DNA of 64,000 nt from Aliiroseovarius sp. F47248L (GCF_023016085.1 NZ_JALKBF010000001.1:1240001-1304000); one strand, 5' to 3'. Shown: positions 36,792 through 46,090, numbered from the stretch's first letter. Translations and numbers: made by a program. The notes: generated from the letters alone by a model not told the origin.

Positions 36792-38741
36792 TCAGGGTTT
36801 CCGCCGTTTCGGCGCACTGTCACCGCCTTTTGCTTTCGCAATTGCCTTGGCGGCAGCACGTGCCCTATTTTTCTTGCTGGACGCTTTTCCTTTTGGCGGG
36901 GGTGGTCCTTTTTTGCCGTCGGTCGGGCGCTTAACCTTGGGCTTGTCTCCATCGGGTTTAGACGCCTTGCGTGGTTTTCGGTCCTCGTCTTTCGACTTGG
37001 CATAGGCTTTGACCGGACGGTCTGCGTCCTTGTCGTCTTTCCACTTATGCTTGGGGTTGGGCTTGCGTTCGGACGGCGCTGCCCCTTTGGCTGTCCCTTT
37101 GCGATGCGGCTTTGGGTCTGTCTTGTCAAACTTGCGCGGCTTGCCACGCGGGGCAGGTTTGCTGCCGCGTACAAGGTCAGGCGGCGTGGTCAGTCGTTCG
37201 ACGGCAAACGTCTCAATCGTCATGCCTGCGCCGAGGGTAGAGAGGAACCCTTCTACCTGAGCCTCCTTCACTTCGAAGAAGGAGAGATCATCCTGAATGC
37301 GAATGGCCCCGATGTCATTGCGGGTGATATTGCCCGCCTTGCACAGCATAGGCAGAAGGTGGCGCGGATCAGCGCCTTGGTTGCGGCCCTTAGAAAGGGT
37401 GAACCAAACGCTTGGGCCAAACGGCTTGCGCTCCTCTTGTTTGGCGTTGGCAGCGGACAGCTCTTCAGGGGCGGCATGGGCCGTGTGGTAAAGCTGAAGG
37501 TAAGCGGTGGCCAATTGTGCAGGGCTGAATTTCGCGACCAGTTCTTCGGCTAGGGCGGCTTCGTTTGCGGTAGGCTCCTGCGTCCAGACTTCGTCTTCCA
37601 GGATGCGTTTCTGATCCTCGGCGTGTACTTCTTGCGCAGATGGGGCAGGGCCCCAGTCCGCAGTCAGCTTGGCAAAGCGCAGCAGGCGCTCTGCCTTTTT
37701 ACGCGATGCGGGCGGCACAATCAGCGTGCTGACGCCCTTTCGACCGGCGCGGCCTGTGCGGCCCGACCGGTGCAACAGGGTTTCATGGTTGTTGGGCAGT
37801 TCGGCATGGATGACAAGATCAAGCTTCGGCAGGTCAATCCCGCGCGCGGCCACATCGGTCGCCACACAGATCCGTGCGCGTCCGTCGCGCATGGATTGCA
37901 ACGCGTTGGAGCGTTCGTTCTGTGTCAACTCGCCCGATAGTGCCACGACCGAAAAGCCTCGGTTCGACAGGCGGGTCGCCAACCTGCTGACCATCGCGCG
38001 GGTGTTGCAGAAGATGATCGCGTTCGGGGCGTCGAAAAATCGCAGCACGTTGATGATGGCGTTTTCGCCGTCACGTGGGGCCACTGCCATGGCACGATAT
38101 TCGATATCGCTGTGCTGGCTTTTCTCGGCCACCGTGGTCACGCGTTGCGCGTCTTTCTGATACCGCGCGGCGAGCGTTGCGATGCTTTTCGGCACCGTCG
38201 CGGAAAAGAGCAGGGTTTGGCGGTCGCTCGGGGTTTCGTCCAGAATGAACTCAAGATCTTCGCGGAAACCGAGATCCAGCATTTCGTCTGCTTCGTCCAG
38301 CACCACGCTGCGCAGCGCCGACAAATCAATTGACTCACGCATGACATGATCGCGTAGACGCCCCGGTGTGGCGACGACGATATGGGCACCGCGGGCCAAA
38401 GCGCGACGTTCATCGCGCATATCCATGCCGCCCACGCAGGACGCAACCACCGCGCCGGTTTTGGCAAACAACCAGTTCAGCTCGCGTTTCACCTGCATGG
38501 CCAGTTCGCGGGTCGGGGCGATGACCAATCCCAGCGGGCTGGCGGCGGGTCCAAATTGATCATCTCCGCCCAACAACACGGGGGCAATAGCAAGGCCGAA
38601 TCCAACCGTCTTGCCCGATCCGGTCTGCGCAGACACCAAAAGGTCCGCACCTTGCAATGCCGGGTCGGACACGGCGGTCTGGACAGGGGTCAGGGTGTCA
38701 TATCCGCGCTCGGCGAGCGCGTCAGAAATAAGCTGTTTCAC
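36792..38741 (-). CDS. DEAD-box RNA helicase with long basic tail
   Basis: A 649-residue ATP-dependent RNA helicase. The two RecA-like domains show AQTGSGKT, VLDEADEM, FSATVP and HRSGRTGRAG. After about residue 440 comes a DbpA-type RNA-binding segment (VWFTLSKGRNQGADPRHLL). The last 120 residues are rich in Lys, Arg and Pro and look disordered. It begins with GTG; no strong Shine-Dalgarno is seen. It probably unwinds or remodels ribosomal RNA or mRNA. It is convergent with the COQ10-like gene. Confidence 0.93.
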   Translation of the reverse strand: MKQLISDALAERGYDTLTPVQTAVSDPALQGADLLVSAQTGSGKTVGFGLAIAPVLLGGDDQFGPAASPLGLVIAPTRELAMQVKRELNWLFAKTGAVVASCVGGMDMRDERRALARGAHIVVATPGRLRDHVMRESIDLSALRSVVLDEADEMLDLGFREDLEFILDETPSDRQTLLFSATVPKSIATLAARYQKDAQRVTTVAEKSQHSDIEYRAMAVAPRDGENAIINVLRFFDAPNAIIFCNTRAMVSRLATRLSNRGFSVVALSGELTQNERSNALQSMRDGRARICVATDVAARGIDLPKLDLVIHAELPNNHETLLHRSGRTGRAGRKGVSTLIVPPASRKKAERLLRFAKLTADWGPAPSAQEVHAEDQKRILEDEVWTQEPTANEAALAEELVAKFSPAQLATAYLQLYHTAHAAPEELSAANAKQEERKPFGPSVWFTLSKGRNQGADPRHLLPMLCKAGNITRNDIGAIRIQDDLSFFEVKEAQVEGFLSTLGAGMTIETFAVERLTTPPDLVRGSKPAPRGKPRKFDKTDPKPHRKGTAKGAAPSERKPNPKHKWKDDKDADRPVKAYAKSKDEDRKPRKASKPDGDKPKVKRPTDGKKGPPPPKGKASSKKNRARAAAKAIAKAKGGDSAPKRRKP

Positions 38742-38863
38742 GGGCGATCAATTCTGTTGTTTCGGTAAGGCAGCACGGGTGATCCGTCACGGCAGGTCTG
38801 CAATGCAGGGGCGAAAGCGGGCTGATAGCCTGTCTGCACAGGATTGTATAGCGCAATAACGTC

Positions 38864-39802
38864 CTAATCCGTGTCTGCAAGGGGATGGTGGGTCAGGACG
38901 AGGTCTTTCAGACGTTCCTCTAACACATGCGTATATATCTCGGTGGTCGAGATGTCGGCATGGCCCAGAAGGGTCTGGATCGACCGCAGGTCTGCGCCAT
39001 GGGCCAAAAGGTGGGTGGCGAATGCGTGGCGCAAACGGTGAGGCGTCACAGCCGCGGGCGAAACTCCGGCGGCCACGGCGATTTCTTTGATCAAGCCATA
39101 GAAACGATGCCGGGTAAGGTGGCCGTATTTTCCACTAGAAGGAAACAAAAAGGATGATGGCTTTGCGCCTGTCTTGATGCGCGCGTCATCCTCGGCCCCG
39201 TCGCGGGCGGAAAGCCATGCGGCCAGCGCATCACGAGCAGGGGCAGAGAGCGGAACCATACGTTCCTTGCCGCCCTTGCCCTTGACCAGCAACATGTGCG
39301 GTTCGCCCCGGGCGGCAGCGACGGGCAGGCCCACAAGCTCGCTGACCCGCATCCCGGTGGCATAAAGCAATTCCATCAGGCAGGTGTTGCGCAGTTGATC
39401 TTCGCGGCTGCGACCATGGCTGCGGGCGGTGAGCAAAAGAGCCTCGACCTGATCTTCGCTCAGGATTTTTGGCAGGGATTTTGACCGTCCCGGCCCTTTA
39501 ATCTTGATCGCTGGATTGTCCGTTCGCCAGCCTTCTTCATAGGCGAAACGGTAAAGCTGTTTGATCGCTGACAAGCGACGGGCGCGAGTCGATTGGGCCA
39601 ACCCCATCGTGTCGCACTCAACCATGAAAGTCTCGATATGGGAACGGGTGATGTCAGCAAAATCAATCTCTTTATCGCCCGCAAACTCAGCAAACCCCTT
39701 CAGGTCGCGTCCATAGGCTAAAAGTGTATTCTCTGACGCGTCAAGCTCGGCTGCCTGTGCTTCCAGAAAGGTGGAAATCCAGCGGACGTGGTCGGCGTTC
39801 AT
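38864..39802 (-). CDS. xerD: tyrosine recombinase XerD
   Basis: A 312-residue site-specific recombinase that resolves chromosome dimers at dif with XerC and FtsK. Catalytic residues are R152, a lysine of KGKGGKE (174-179), H255, R258, H281 and Y290. An N-terminal SAM-like domain covers about residues 1-90. The start overlaps the stop of the upstream secreted-protein gene by 4 bases. XerC is not in the window. The length and HRLRHAFATHLLAHGADLRSI block match XerD rather than a phage integrase. Confidence 0.93.
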   Translation of the reverse strand: MNADHVRWISTFLEAQAAELDASENTLLAYGRDLKGFAEFAGDKEIDFADITRSHIETFMVECDTMGLAQSTRARRLSAIKQLYRFAYEEGWRTDNPAIKIKGPGRSKSLPKILSEDQVEALLLTARSHGRSREDQLRNTCLMELLYATGMRVSELVGLPVAAARGEPHMLLVKGKGGKERMVPLSAPARDALAAWLSARDGAEDDARIKTGAKPSSFLFPSSGKYGHLTRHRFYGLIKEIAVAAGVSPAAVTPHRLRHAFATHLLAHGADLRSIQTLLGHADISTTEIYTHVLEERLKDLVLTHHPLADTD

Positions 39803-41412
39803 CCGCGCCTCTCAAGGATCAGAAATTCAAGTGCTGCCTGTCGGGCAACCTGTTCCAGACCCACCTGCCGAAAGAAGGCCAGCGCATCGGTCAACTCGTC
39901 TAGATCGCCATTGCTGCCTGACGTGAACAGTTCAATCGCGCGCAGGATCGCTTCACCCAGCCGATCCTGTTCGACAAGCGACCGCAGGCGAACGGGCAGA
40001 TCGGTGGCAGCAAACCCTTCCAAGACCGCGCGGGTGCGATCATCCATAGGTGTTAGGTCGGCGGTTTGACCGCGCGCAATGCCCAGAAGGATCGTGGCAA
40101 GCGGGTCATCCGCATTTGGATGTGCCATTTCGGCCACTTTCTCATGATCCGCTGACAGAAGCCCAAGCCGCAGTGAGATGTCGCCTGCTTTTTCGGGCAA
40201 ATTGCGCGCGGCAAGCTCGGGGCCGAAGATTTGCGCGAAGGGCACTTCCAGACCGCTTTCTTCCAAATGAGGCCAAAGGTTCAGAACGGCGTGCGCCGTT
40301 TGACCATCATCTTTTGCAGCCAAAGCCGTTTCAACGCTTTTTACCGCACGCATGCGATCCCAAATGCCGCCTGACGCGGCGGGTCTGCGTTCGGAATACA
40401 GGCCCAGAAGTTGGTTTTCAGTTACTGCCCCCACACGAGCCAACCGTTCGCCCGCCTCGGCGCGGGCTTTCCAGCCGATATTGGCACGCAGGTCAGACTG
40501 TGCGAACGCCAAAGGCAGTGAACCTGTGTTGATATGAAGCCCGATGGCTTCGAACATCCTAAAGGTCAGGGGGGACGGGTGATCAGGTCGGGGCAGGTCG
40601 GGTTCACCTTCAAACAGGTCCGGGTCAAGAAACCGCGCGAGCAGAGCATCCTCTTCATCACTGATATATCCCAGCGCCCGTCCAGTTTCCAAGGTCAGCA
40701 CAGCGGCATCCCAATCGCCGCTTCGTGCAAGACAGAAAACCCGTGCTGGATAGGTGGGACTAAGCTCGGGCGTGGCGCGCAGTGTTGTGCATTGCAAGTC
40801 TTCGTTGCCCAGCAGAAGCGCGGTATCGAAGGCACGACGAAAAACGCGGGGATTCACCGAACCGGAACGGGACAGCAATGCCTCGGCCTGGTCCAGTGCA
40901 CCCAGCGACAACAGCCGGTCGACCCGAGCCAGAAACAGGCGATCTTCGCCCGCGCTGGCCCCTTTGGGAGGATCAAGTTCGGCCAGCATCAGCTTTTGAA
41001 GCAGGCTTTGCATCGCCGGCTGTAAATCCAGATCAAGCGCCGCAATGCGGCGTGCAAGATCATCGGGGCGTGACAGACCCCAAAGGTCACGCGGCAACCC
41101 TGTCACCACACCGGGTAACAATCCGACCGCATCTAAAACCGGCGTTTCCAACAGTGCCATTGTCACCTCGGCGACAGAGGCTCCGGTGCTTGTGGCCGGT
41201 TCATCCAATGCCGGGGGCAGGATAGCGCTCTCGGATGACGGGGGCGGCAGCGCGATACTGTCTGAAAGCCAATCGATGGCCGACAAGGGACCAGCCCCTT
41301 GCGGAGTCTGTGCCGTAGTAGGGGACGCCAAACTGCTTAGAACACACAACAGCGCGCCGCTCAGGTAAGCGGCGCGTCCTGATTGTCCGTCCCGTCGCCG
41401 CTCAGCCACCAT
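39799..41412 (-). CDS. secreted repeat-rich protein, function unknown
   Basis: A 537-residue protein with a likely signal peptide (AAYLSGALLCVLSSLASPTTA, cut before QTPQ). The mature part is rich in Leu, Ala and Glu and looks like an array of short alpha-helical repeats, as in TPR/SEL1 proteins, with a pair of cysteines about residues 208 and 224. I know no named family. It is the middle gene of a unit: the 69-residue membrane protein overlaps its start by 11 bases and xerD overlaps its stop by 4 bases. The link to recombination is positional only. Confidence 0.7.
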   Translation of the reverse strand: MVAERRRDGQSGRAAYLSGALLCVLSSLASPTTAQTPQGAGPLSAIDWLSDSIALPPPSSESAILPPALDEPATSTGASVAEVTMALLETPVLDAVGLLPGVVTGLPRDLWGLSRPDDLARRIAALDLDLQPAMQSLLQKLMLAELDPPKGASAGEDRLFLARVDRLLSLGALDQAEALLSRSGSVNPRVFRRAFDTALLLGNEDLQCTTLRATPELSPTYPARVFCLARSGDWDAAVLTLETGRALGYISDEEDALLARFLDPDLFEGEPDLPRPDHPSPLTFRMFEAIGLHINTGSLPLAFAQSDLRANIGWKARAEAGERLARVGAVTENQLLGLYSERRPAASGGIWDRMRAVKSVETALAAKDDGQTAHAVLNLWPHLEESGLEVPFAQIFGPELAARNLPEKAGDISLRLGLLSADHEKVAEMAHPNADDPLATILLGIARGQTADLTPMDDRTRAVLEGFAATDLPVRLRSLVEQDRLGEAILRAIELFTSGSNGDLDELTDALAFFRQVGLEQVARQAALEFLILERRG

Positions 41413-41611
41413 TCAGCGTCACAGTACTGCTTTGCGGTGCGGTCCTTGGTGCCATGTCGCCAAAGAACGCGAAACCGGTCAGCCCGATAAAGCCAACGAT
41501 TGCCAAGAAGAATATAAGCTTGATCAAACGGATCAGCATGTCGTTCCACCCATTTTCTGCCTCAAGTGGTGTTTTGTCTAATTTTATATATGGCATTTTC
41601 TGTAAGATCAC
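41402..41611 (-). CDS. small single-span membrane protein
   Basis: A 69-residue product (or 64 from ATG 41596, MPYIKLDKTP) with one hydrophobic helix, LIKLIFFLAIVGFIGLTGFAFFG, and a Ser/Thr-rich end. The GTG at 41611 extends it by five residues; ATG 41596 is the better guess. It is the first gene of the unit leading to the secreted repeat protein and xerD, and is divergent from aroK, with upstream regions overlapping. Confidence 0.6.
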   Translation of the reverse strand: MILQKMPYIKLDKTPLEAENGWNDMLIRLIKLIFFLAIVGFIGLTGFAFFGDMAPRTAPQSSTVTLNGG

Positions 41612-41643
41612 GCCATTCAGGAAAGAAATTCAAATTTGGGCAA

Positions 41644-42201
41644 GTGGGCGCCGTTTTGCCATTCAAGTTGAAGAAATCCATCGTCATGGTTGGCATGATG
41701 GGTGCGGGCAAGACCGCGGTCGGACAGGCGGTGGCCAACCGTCTGCATGTGCCGTTTCTGGACAGTGACGAAGAAATCGTGCGCGCCGCCAACATGTCCA
41801 TAGCAGAAATCTTCGAACGGGATGGGGAAGCATTTTTCCGCAAACGCGAGACTGAGGTGATCGGCCGCCTGCTGGACACTGAACGCGCGGTTCTATCCAC
41901 CGGGGGTGGGGCATTTATGTCCGAGCAGAATCGGAACATGATCTCGGAGCGGGGTGTGGCAGTTTGGTTGAACGCTGATCTTGATTTGCTGTGGGCGCGG
42001 GTCAAGCACAAGGACACCCGTCCCTTGCTGCGGACCCCTGATCCCAAGGCAACGTTGACCCAGATCTATGACACCCGTGTGCCTGTCTACGCCAAGGCAG
42101 ATCTGTCGGTTGAGGCGCAACGCGATTTTACGATTGCAGATATGGCAAATGCGGTGGTGGCGGCGTTGCTGACACGCCCCGACGTGCTTGAGGAGACCTG
42201 A
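41644..42201 (+). CDS. aroK: shikimate kinase
   Basis: A 185-residue kinase that phosphorylates shikimate. The P-loop GMMGAGKTAVG is at about residues 17-27 of this start, with LDSDEEIV for substrate and the STGGGAFM segment. The start is uncertain: GTG 41644, TTG 41668 and upstream ATG 41590 are all in frame, and none has a clear ribosome site. Family alignments begin a few residues before KKSIVMVG, so 41644 or 41668 is likely. It is translationally coupled with aroB, whose ATG is 2 bases after the stop. Confidence 0.9.
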   Translation: MGAVLPFKLKKSIVMVGMMGAGKTAVGQAVANRLHVPFLDSDEEIVRAANMSIAEIFERDGEAFFRKRETEVIGRLLDTERAVLSTGGGAFMSEQNRNMISERGVAVWLNADLDLLWARVKHKDTRPLLRTPDPKATLTQIYDTRVPVYAKADLSVEAQRDFTIADMANAVVAALLTRPDVLEET

Positions 42202-42202
42202 C

Positions 42203-43312
42203 ATGACCACGGTTCATGTGCCACTTGGTGATCGCGCTTATGACGTGCGGATCGGACCCGGGCTGTTGTCGCGGGCGGGTGCAGAGATTGCGCCTCTGCT
42301 GAACCGGCCAAGGGTCTGGATCGTGACGGAACAGACTGTCGCGGGGCTGCATCTTGCAACGCTTCAGGATGGTCTGTCGGCCGAGGGGATTGACTCGGAA
42401 GCCCTGATATTACCGCCTGGCGAGGGAACGAAAAGCTGGCCTTACCTGACACAAACTGTCGAATGGTTATTGGATGAACGGGTCGAGCGTAACGACGTTG
42501 TCATCGCTTTTGGTGGCGGCGTTATCGGTGATCTGGTGGGTTTTGCTGCCGCAATCCTTCGCCGTGGCGTGCGCTTTGTGCAATTGCCCACCTCGCTGCT
42601 CGCGCAGGTCGACAGTTCGGTCGGGGGCAAGACCGGGATAAATGCGCCGCAAGGTAAGAACCTGATCGGCGCTTTTCATCAACCCTCTCTTGTTCTGGCC
42701 GATGTCGAGGTTTTGGGCACGCTGACCGCGCGCGATTTTCTGGCCGGTTACGGCGAGGTTGTGAAATACGGCGGTCTTGGCGATGGCGCGTTTTTTGAAT
42801 GGCTTGAAGTCAACGGCTCTGCGCTGGCCGCTGGGGATATAAGCCTGCGCGAAGAAGCCGTGCGTCGTTCAGTCCAGATGAAAGCCGACATCGTGGTGCG
42901 GGATGAAACGGAACAGGGCGACCGCGCACTTTTAAACCTTGGTCATACGTTCGGACACGCGCTTGAGGCGGCGACCGGCTATTCCGACCGGTTGCTGCAT
43001 GGTGAAGGCGTTGCCATCGGATGTGTGCTGGCTTTCGAAACCTCAGCCCGGTTGGGGCTGATCAGTCAAGAAAGCCCCTCGCGCTTCCGTGCGCATCTGG
43101 CCAAGATGGGCATGAAGAAAGACCTGTCCGACATACAGGGCGACTTGCCAGATACCGACGGTCTGATCACGCTGATGGGGCAAGACAAGAAGGTCGAACA
43201 GGGCAAGCTGCGTTTCGTGCTGGCCCGCGCCATTGGGGACGCTTTCGTAGCTGATGACGTCGATATGGGCGTCGTTCGATCTGTGTTGGATGACGCTTTG
43301 GCGGGACGTTAA
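42203..43312 (+). CDS. aroB: 3-dehydroquinate synthase
   Basis: A 369-residue NAD-dependent enzyme for the second shikimate-pathway step. Marks are FGGGVIGDLVGFAAAILRRGVRFVQLPTSLLAQVDSSVGGKTG-type sequence in the middle, NLGHTFGHALEA with the zinc histidines, and GDRALLN. The start ATG has GAGGAGACC upstream. It follows aroK in the same operon and overlaps the convergent DUF4260 gene by 4 bases. Length is normal. Confidence 0.95.
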   Translation: MTTVHVPLGDRAYDVRIGPGLLSRAGAEIAPLLNRPRVWIVTEQTVAGLHLATLQDGLSAEGIDSEALILPPGEGTKSWPYLTQTVEWLLDERVERNDVVIAFGGGVIGDLVGFAAAILRRGVRFVQLPTSLLAQVDSSVGGKTGINAPQGKNLIGAFHQPSLVLADVEVLGTLTARDFLAGYGEVVKYGGLGDGAFFEWLEVNGSALAAGDISLREEAVRRSVQMKADIVVRDETEQGDRALLNLGHTFGHALEAATGYSDRLLHGEGVAIGCVLAFETSARLGLISQESPSRFRAHLAKMGMKKDLSDIQGDLPDTDGLITLMGQDKKVEQGKLRFVLARAIGDAFVADDVDMGVVRSVLDDALAGR

Positions 43313-43725
43313 CGACCTTGCGCGTTTAGGCGGCTCAGGTGGGTTTGCTTGAACGCCTTTGAAGACTTCAGCCCATAGCCAACCGAACGATCAATCCCGA
43401 TGTGGGCGATCCAAATCAACACCAACGGCAGATAAGGCGGCTGGTAGCTCCAACAAAGTAAGCCAAAAACCATTGGCCCGATATAGCTATGGACTAAGTT
43501 ATAGCACCACGACCCGATCCGCGCGTTGATCAGATAGCCCAAGGCTGACAAATCCGGCACCAAAAACAGAACGGCGTAAAGGATCCAGTTGCCGGAGAGT
43601 GAAGCATAAAGAACGGTGGCTGTGATAAAGACCGCCAAACCCTCAAGTCGGAGTATGGAAATGATGGGTCGTTCGGTGATCGGATGGTTTGAAGTTTCAA
43701 TGTTCACAGGTGCCTCTTCCGTCAT
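43309..43725 (-). CDS. DUF4260 family membrane protein
   Basis: A 138-residue protein with about four hydrophobic helices. It shows the DUF4260 pattern: LRLEGLAVFITATVLYASL, FLVPDLSALGYLINARIG, YNLVHSY and WIAHIGIDRSVGYGLK. The final segment with HIGIDR is a family mark. The function is unknown. It overlaps aroB at its 3' end and lies upstream of a hairpin for ssb. Confidence 0.85.
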   Translation of the reverse strand: MTEEAPVNIETSNHPITERPIISILRLEGLAVFITATVLYASLSGNWILYAVLFLVPDLSALGYLINARIGSWCYNLVHSYIGPMVFGLLCWSYQPPYLPLVLIWIAHIGIDRSVGYGLKSSKAFKQTHLSRLNAQGR

Positions 43726-43754
43726 GCGGGCTGATGAAAGCGGGTTCTGAAACC

Positions 43755-43783
43755 AAAACAGCCGCCCGAAGGGGCGACTGTTT
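43755..43783 (-). terminator. intrinsic terminator after ssb
   Basis: On the minus strand AAACAGTCGCCC, a CTTC loop and GGGCGGCTGTTTT form a stem of about 12 bp with one mismatch, ending in a T-run. It lies 18 bases beyond the ssb stop. Confidence 0.8.
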
Positions 43784-43800
43784 CAGAATATCTGGCTGAT

Positions 43801-44265
43801 CTAGAACGGGATTTCGTCATCGAAACCGCCGCCAGCTGGGGCAGGGCCGGGATCGCCGCCACCATAGCCGCCCTGATTGCCACCGCCTTGATTACCGCCG
43901 CCACCGCCTTCACCGCGGCCGTCCAGCATCGTCAACGTGCCGTCGAATCCCTGCAACACAACCTCGGTTGAGTAGCGATCATTGCCGGACTGGTCTTGCC
44001 ACTTGCGGGTTTGCAGTTTGCCTTCGACGAAAACCTTCGATCCTTTGCGCAGGTATTGCTCGCAGATGCGGACCAAACCTTCCTGGAAGATTGCAACCGA
44101 ATGCCATTCGGTCTTCTCACGCCGCTCGCCAGTGTTTCGATCTTTCCAGGTTTCTGACGTGGCGATGCGCAGGTTGCACACCTTGCCACCGTTCTGGAAT
44201 GTGCGCACTTCCGGGTCAGCGCCCAGATTGCCGATGAGCATGACCTTGTTAAGCGAACCCGCCAT
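43801..44265 (-). CDS. ssb: single-stranded DNA-binding protein
   Basis: A 154-residue SSB. The OB fold spans residues 1 to about 110 ([36 protein letters not shown]). A glycine-rich flexible linker ([20 protein letters not shown]) follows, and the acidic tip ends DDEIPF, which recruits repair and replication proteins. AAAGGAC lies 7 bases ahead of the ATG. It is monocistronic, closed by a terminator. Confidence 0.97.
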   Translation of the reverse strand: MAGSLNKVMLIGNLGADPEVRTFQNGGKVCNLRIATSETWKDRNTGERREKTEWHSVAIFQEGLVRICEQYLRKGSKVFVEGKLQTRKWQDQSGNDRYSTEVVLQGFDGTLTMLDGRGEGGGGGNQGGGNQGGYGGGDPGPAPAGGGFDDEIPF

Positions 44266-44477
44266 CCGTCGTCCTTTCGATTCTGTAATTCGACCTCATG
44301 GTTACACCATGTGGTGGCACAGTTGAAAACGGAAATCCCCATAAAGCCATTAGATTAACCTGCCCAGACGGGCGGTATTTCCTGCCCATACCGAGCCCGG
44401 TTTTGCAAAATGCCGCACCCTCTTCCCCAAAAAGCCGAAGTTGCGTATATTGCGCCCGAGGATTTCAGGGGACAGGT

Positions 44478-45086
44478 ATGTCGCGCAAGATTTTTTTGAA
44501 GACGTATGGTGCTGTTTTGGGTCTTGCAGCGGGCATCGCGCCGATTGGCGAAATGGCGTTTGCAGACAACCTTTTCTCGAGTTCGGGTGGGCGGGCCGCC
44601 TTTGCGTCGCAAACCCGTGTATTGGATACACGCGCGGCCCAGCAATATGCGGCCAGCACGCGTCTGACCCCGAACAAAGACGCCGAGCCGGCTTATGGCA
44701 TTCCGTCCTTCACCGGAAAATACAAGGGCGAGTATCTTGCTCTGGCAAAAGCTGCCGCACAACGCCACGGCATTCCACAAGACCTGTTCTTACGATTGGT
44801 GCAGCAGGAAAGCGGTTGGAATCCACGCGCGTTAAGCCATGCCGGTGCCATTGGATTGGCGCAGCTTATGCCCTTCACGGCACGCAAACTGGGCGTCGAT
44901 CCCCATAACCCTGCACAAAACCTTGAGGGCGGAGCACGTTACCTGCGCCAGCAATATGATCGGTTCCGGTCGTGGAAACTGGCCCTTGCGGCATATAATG
45001 CCGGGCCGGAAGCCGTGCAAAAATATTCAGGGGTGCCGCCCTATAAAGAAACGCGCGGCTATGTGCGCGCCATTTTGGGCGGCTAA
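44478..45086 (+). CDS. lytic transglycosylase (SLT family)
   Basis: A 202-residue exported protein. A signal peptide ([24 protein letters not shown]) precedes the SLT domain, which has the catalytic glutamate in [16 protein letters not shown], then [18 protein letters not shown] and [11 protein letters not shown]. It cleaves the glycan strand of murein in the periplasm. The start ATG 44478 has GGGGACAG upstream; the frame is open to 44298, but that adds unrelated residues. It is divergent from ssb. Confidence 0.9.
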   Translation: MSRKIFLKTYGAVLGLAAGIAPIGEMAFADNLFSSSGGRAAFASQTRVLDTRAAQQYAASTRLTPNKDAEPAYGIPSFTGKYKGEYLALAKAAAQRHGIPQDLFLRLVQQESGWNPRALSHAGAIGLAQLMPFTARKLGVDPHNPAQNLEGGARYLRQQYDRFRSWKLALAAYNAGPEAVQKYSGVPPYKETRGYVRAILGG

Positions 45087-45094
45087 GCGGACAT

Positions 45095-45442
45095 TTAGAC
45101 GGATCGGCCCTGCGGCCCGGAATACGCGCGTTCAACCTTTGCTACACGAAGATTGTATCTTTCATACCAGCCCTTGATCCCCAGCTTCTGTGCGATCAGA
45201 TGCTCTGACACCTGCTTCCACGCCTGAATTGCGGCTTCATCCGCCCAATAGGACACGGTGATCCCAAGACCTGTGGCGTCACGAGTGGTCTCAGCGCCCA
45301 GATACCCCTGTTGGGTTTGCGCAAGCTCGAAAATCTTATCTGCCATCGCATCATATCCCGGCGCGGTTTCGGCCAGTTGATTGGTGAAAATCACCGCGTA
45401 GTAAGGGGGAGTTGGCAAGGGTGCGAAACGGGATTGGGTCAT
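45095..45442 (-). CDS. antibiotic-biosynthesis-monooxygenase-domain protein
   Basis: A 115-residue dimeric ferredoxin-like fold protein of the ABM group: YYAVIFTNQLAETAPGYDAMADKIFELAQTQ at the start, then SYWADEAAIQAWKQVSEH and WYERYNLRVAKVERAY. Some members oxidise small quinols or degrade haem; most have no known role. It is convergent with the lytic transglycosylase. No partner gene suggests a substrate. Confidence 0.82.
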   Translation of the reverse strand: MTQSRFAPLPTPPYYAVIFTNQLAETAPGYDAMADKIFELAQTQQGYLGAETTRDATGLGITVSYWADEAAIQAWKQVSEHLIAQKLGIKGWYERYNLRVAKVERAYSGPQGRSV

Positions 45443-45492
45443 CTGGGCGTGGCCTTATTTGGATCGCGCCCAGACTAGAGTGGCGGTCTTGC

Positions 45493-46038
45493 TTATTCTA
45501 CCCCGGACAGCTCTTTCTTATGTAGCCATTCAGCGTGTTTGGGCGCACGTTTGGTCTTGGCCCATTCGTTCAGCATCTCCCATTTAACCTCGTCCATACG
45601 AGCCAACATCGCGTCTTCTTCAGGGTCGGGGCAGGCCAGTTCGACCCGGTGCCCATTGGGGTCGAAGAAATATATAGAATGGAAGAGCGAATGGTCGGTG
45701 ACCCCCAGAACCTCGACACCTTCCTTCTCAAGATGTTCTTTGAACTCAATCAGCTCGTCGCGGTCTTTCACTCTGAAGGCGATGTGCTGAACCCAGATCG
45801 GCGTGTTTGGATCGCGTCCCATTTCGGCTTTTGTCGGAAGCTCAAAAAACGCCAGAACGTTGCCGTTCCCGGCGTCCAGAAAGACATGCATATACGGGTC
45901 AGGTTCGTGGGTCGATGGAACATGGTCCTCGGCGATTGCCAAAACGAAATCCATATTCAGCATTTTCCCATACCATTCAACAGTTTCCTTTGCGTCCTTA
46001 CAGCGATAGGCAACATGGTGAATCTGTTCAATCTTCAT
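45493..46038 (-). CDS. VOC-superfamily (glyoxalase-type) protein
   Basis: A 181-residue metal-dependent VOC protein with two beta-alpha-beta halves. Metal-ligand positions appear as H8 in IHHVAYRC, H84 in IWVQHIAFR, E120-region HSIYFFDPNGHRVELA. Family members are dioxygenases, glyoxalases or resistance enzymes, and the reaction here is unknown. AGGAGGATACA before ATG is a strong ribosome site. A palindrome at 46077-46090 lies 39 bases upstream and looks like an operator. An AraC regulator gene lies just upstream on the same strand. Confidence 0.85.
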   Translation of the reverse strand: MKIEQIHHVAYRCKDAKETVEWYGKMLNMDFVLAIAEDHVPSTHEPDPYMHVFLDAGNGNVLAFFELPTKAEMGRDPNTPIWVQHIAFRVKDRDELIEFKEHLEKEGVEVLGVTDHSLFHSIYFFDPNGHRVELACPDPEEDAMLARMDEVKWEMLNEWAKTKRAPKHAEWLHKKELSGVE

Positions 46039-46076
46039 TGTATCCTCCTAGTTTCACTGTTAACTAACATAAAGTC

Positions 46077-46090
46077 GTTGCAAATGCAAC
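46077..46090. promoter_or_regulatory. GTTGC-N4-GCAAC palindrome upstream of the VOC gene
   Basis: GTTGC (46077-46081), AAAT, GCAAC (46086-46090), extended by C and G to 7-base arms CGTTGCA/TGCAACG at 46076-46091. The same half-sites and spacing occur ahead of the TRAP operon at 15269-15282. This may be one repressor's site. The regulator is unknown. Confidence 0.45.

Noticed and set aside
38864..39802. Integrase of a mobile element
   Set aside because: Length, N-terminal domain and motif spacing fit chromosomal XerD; no attachment-site repeats or phage genes are near.
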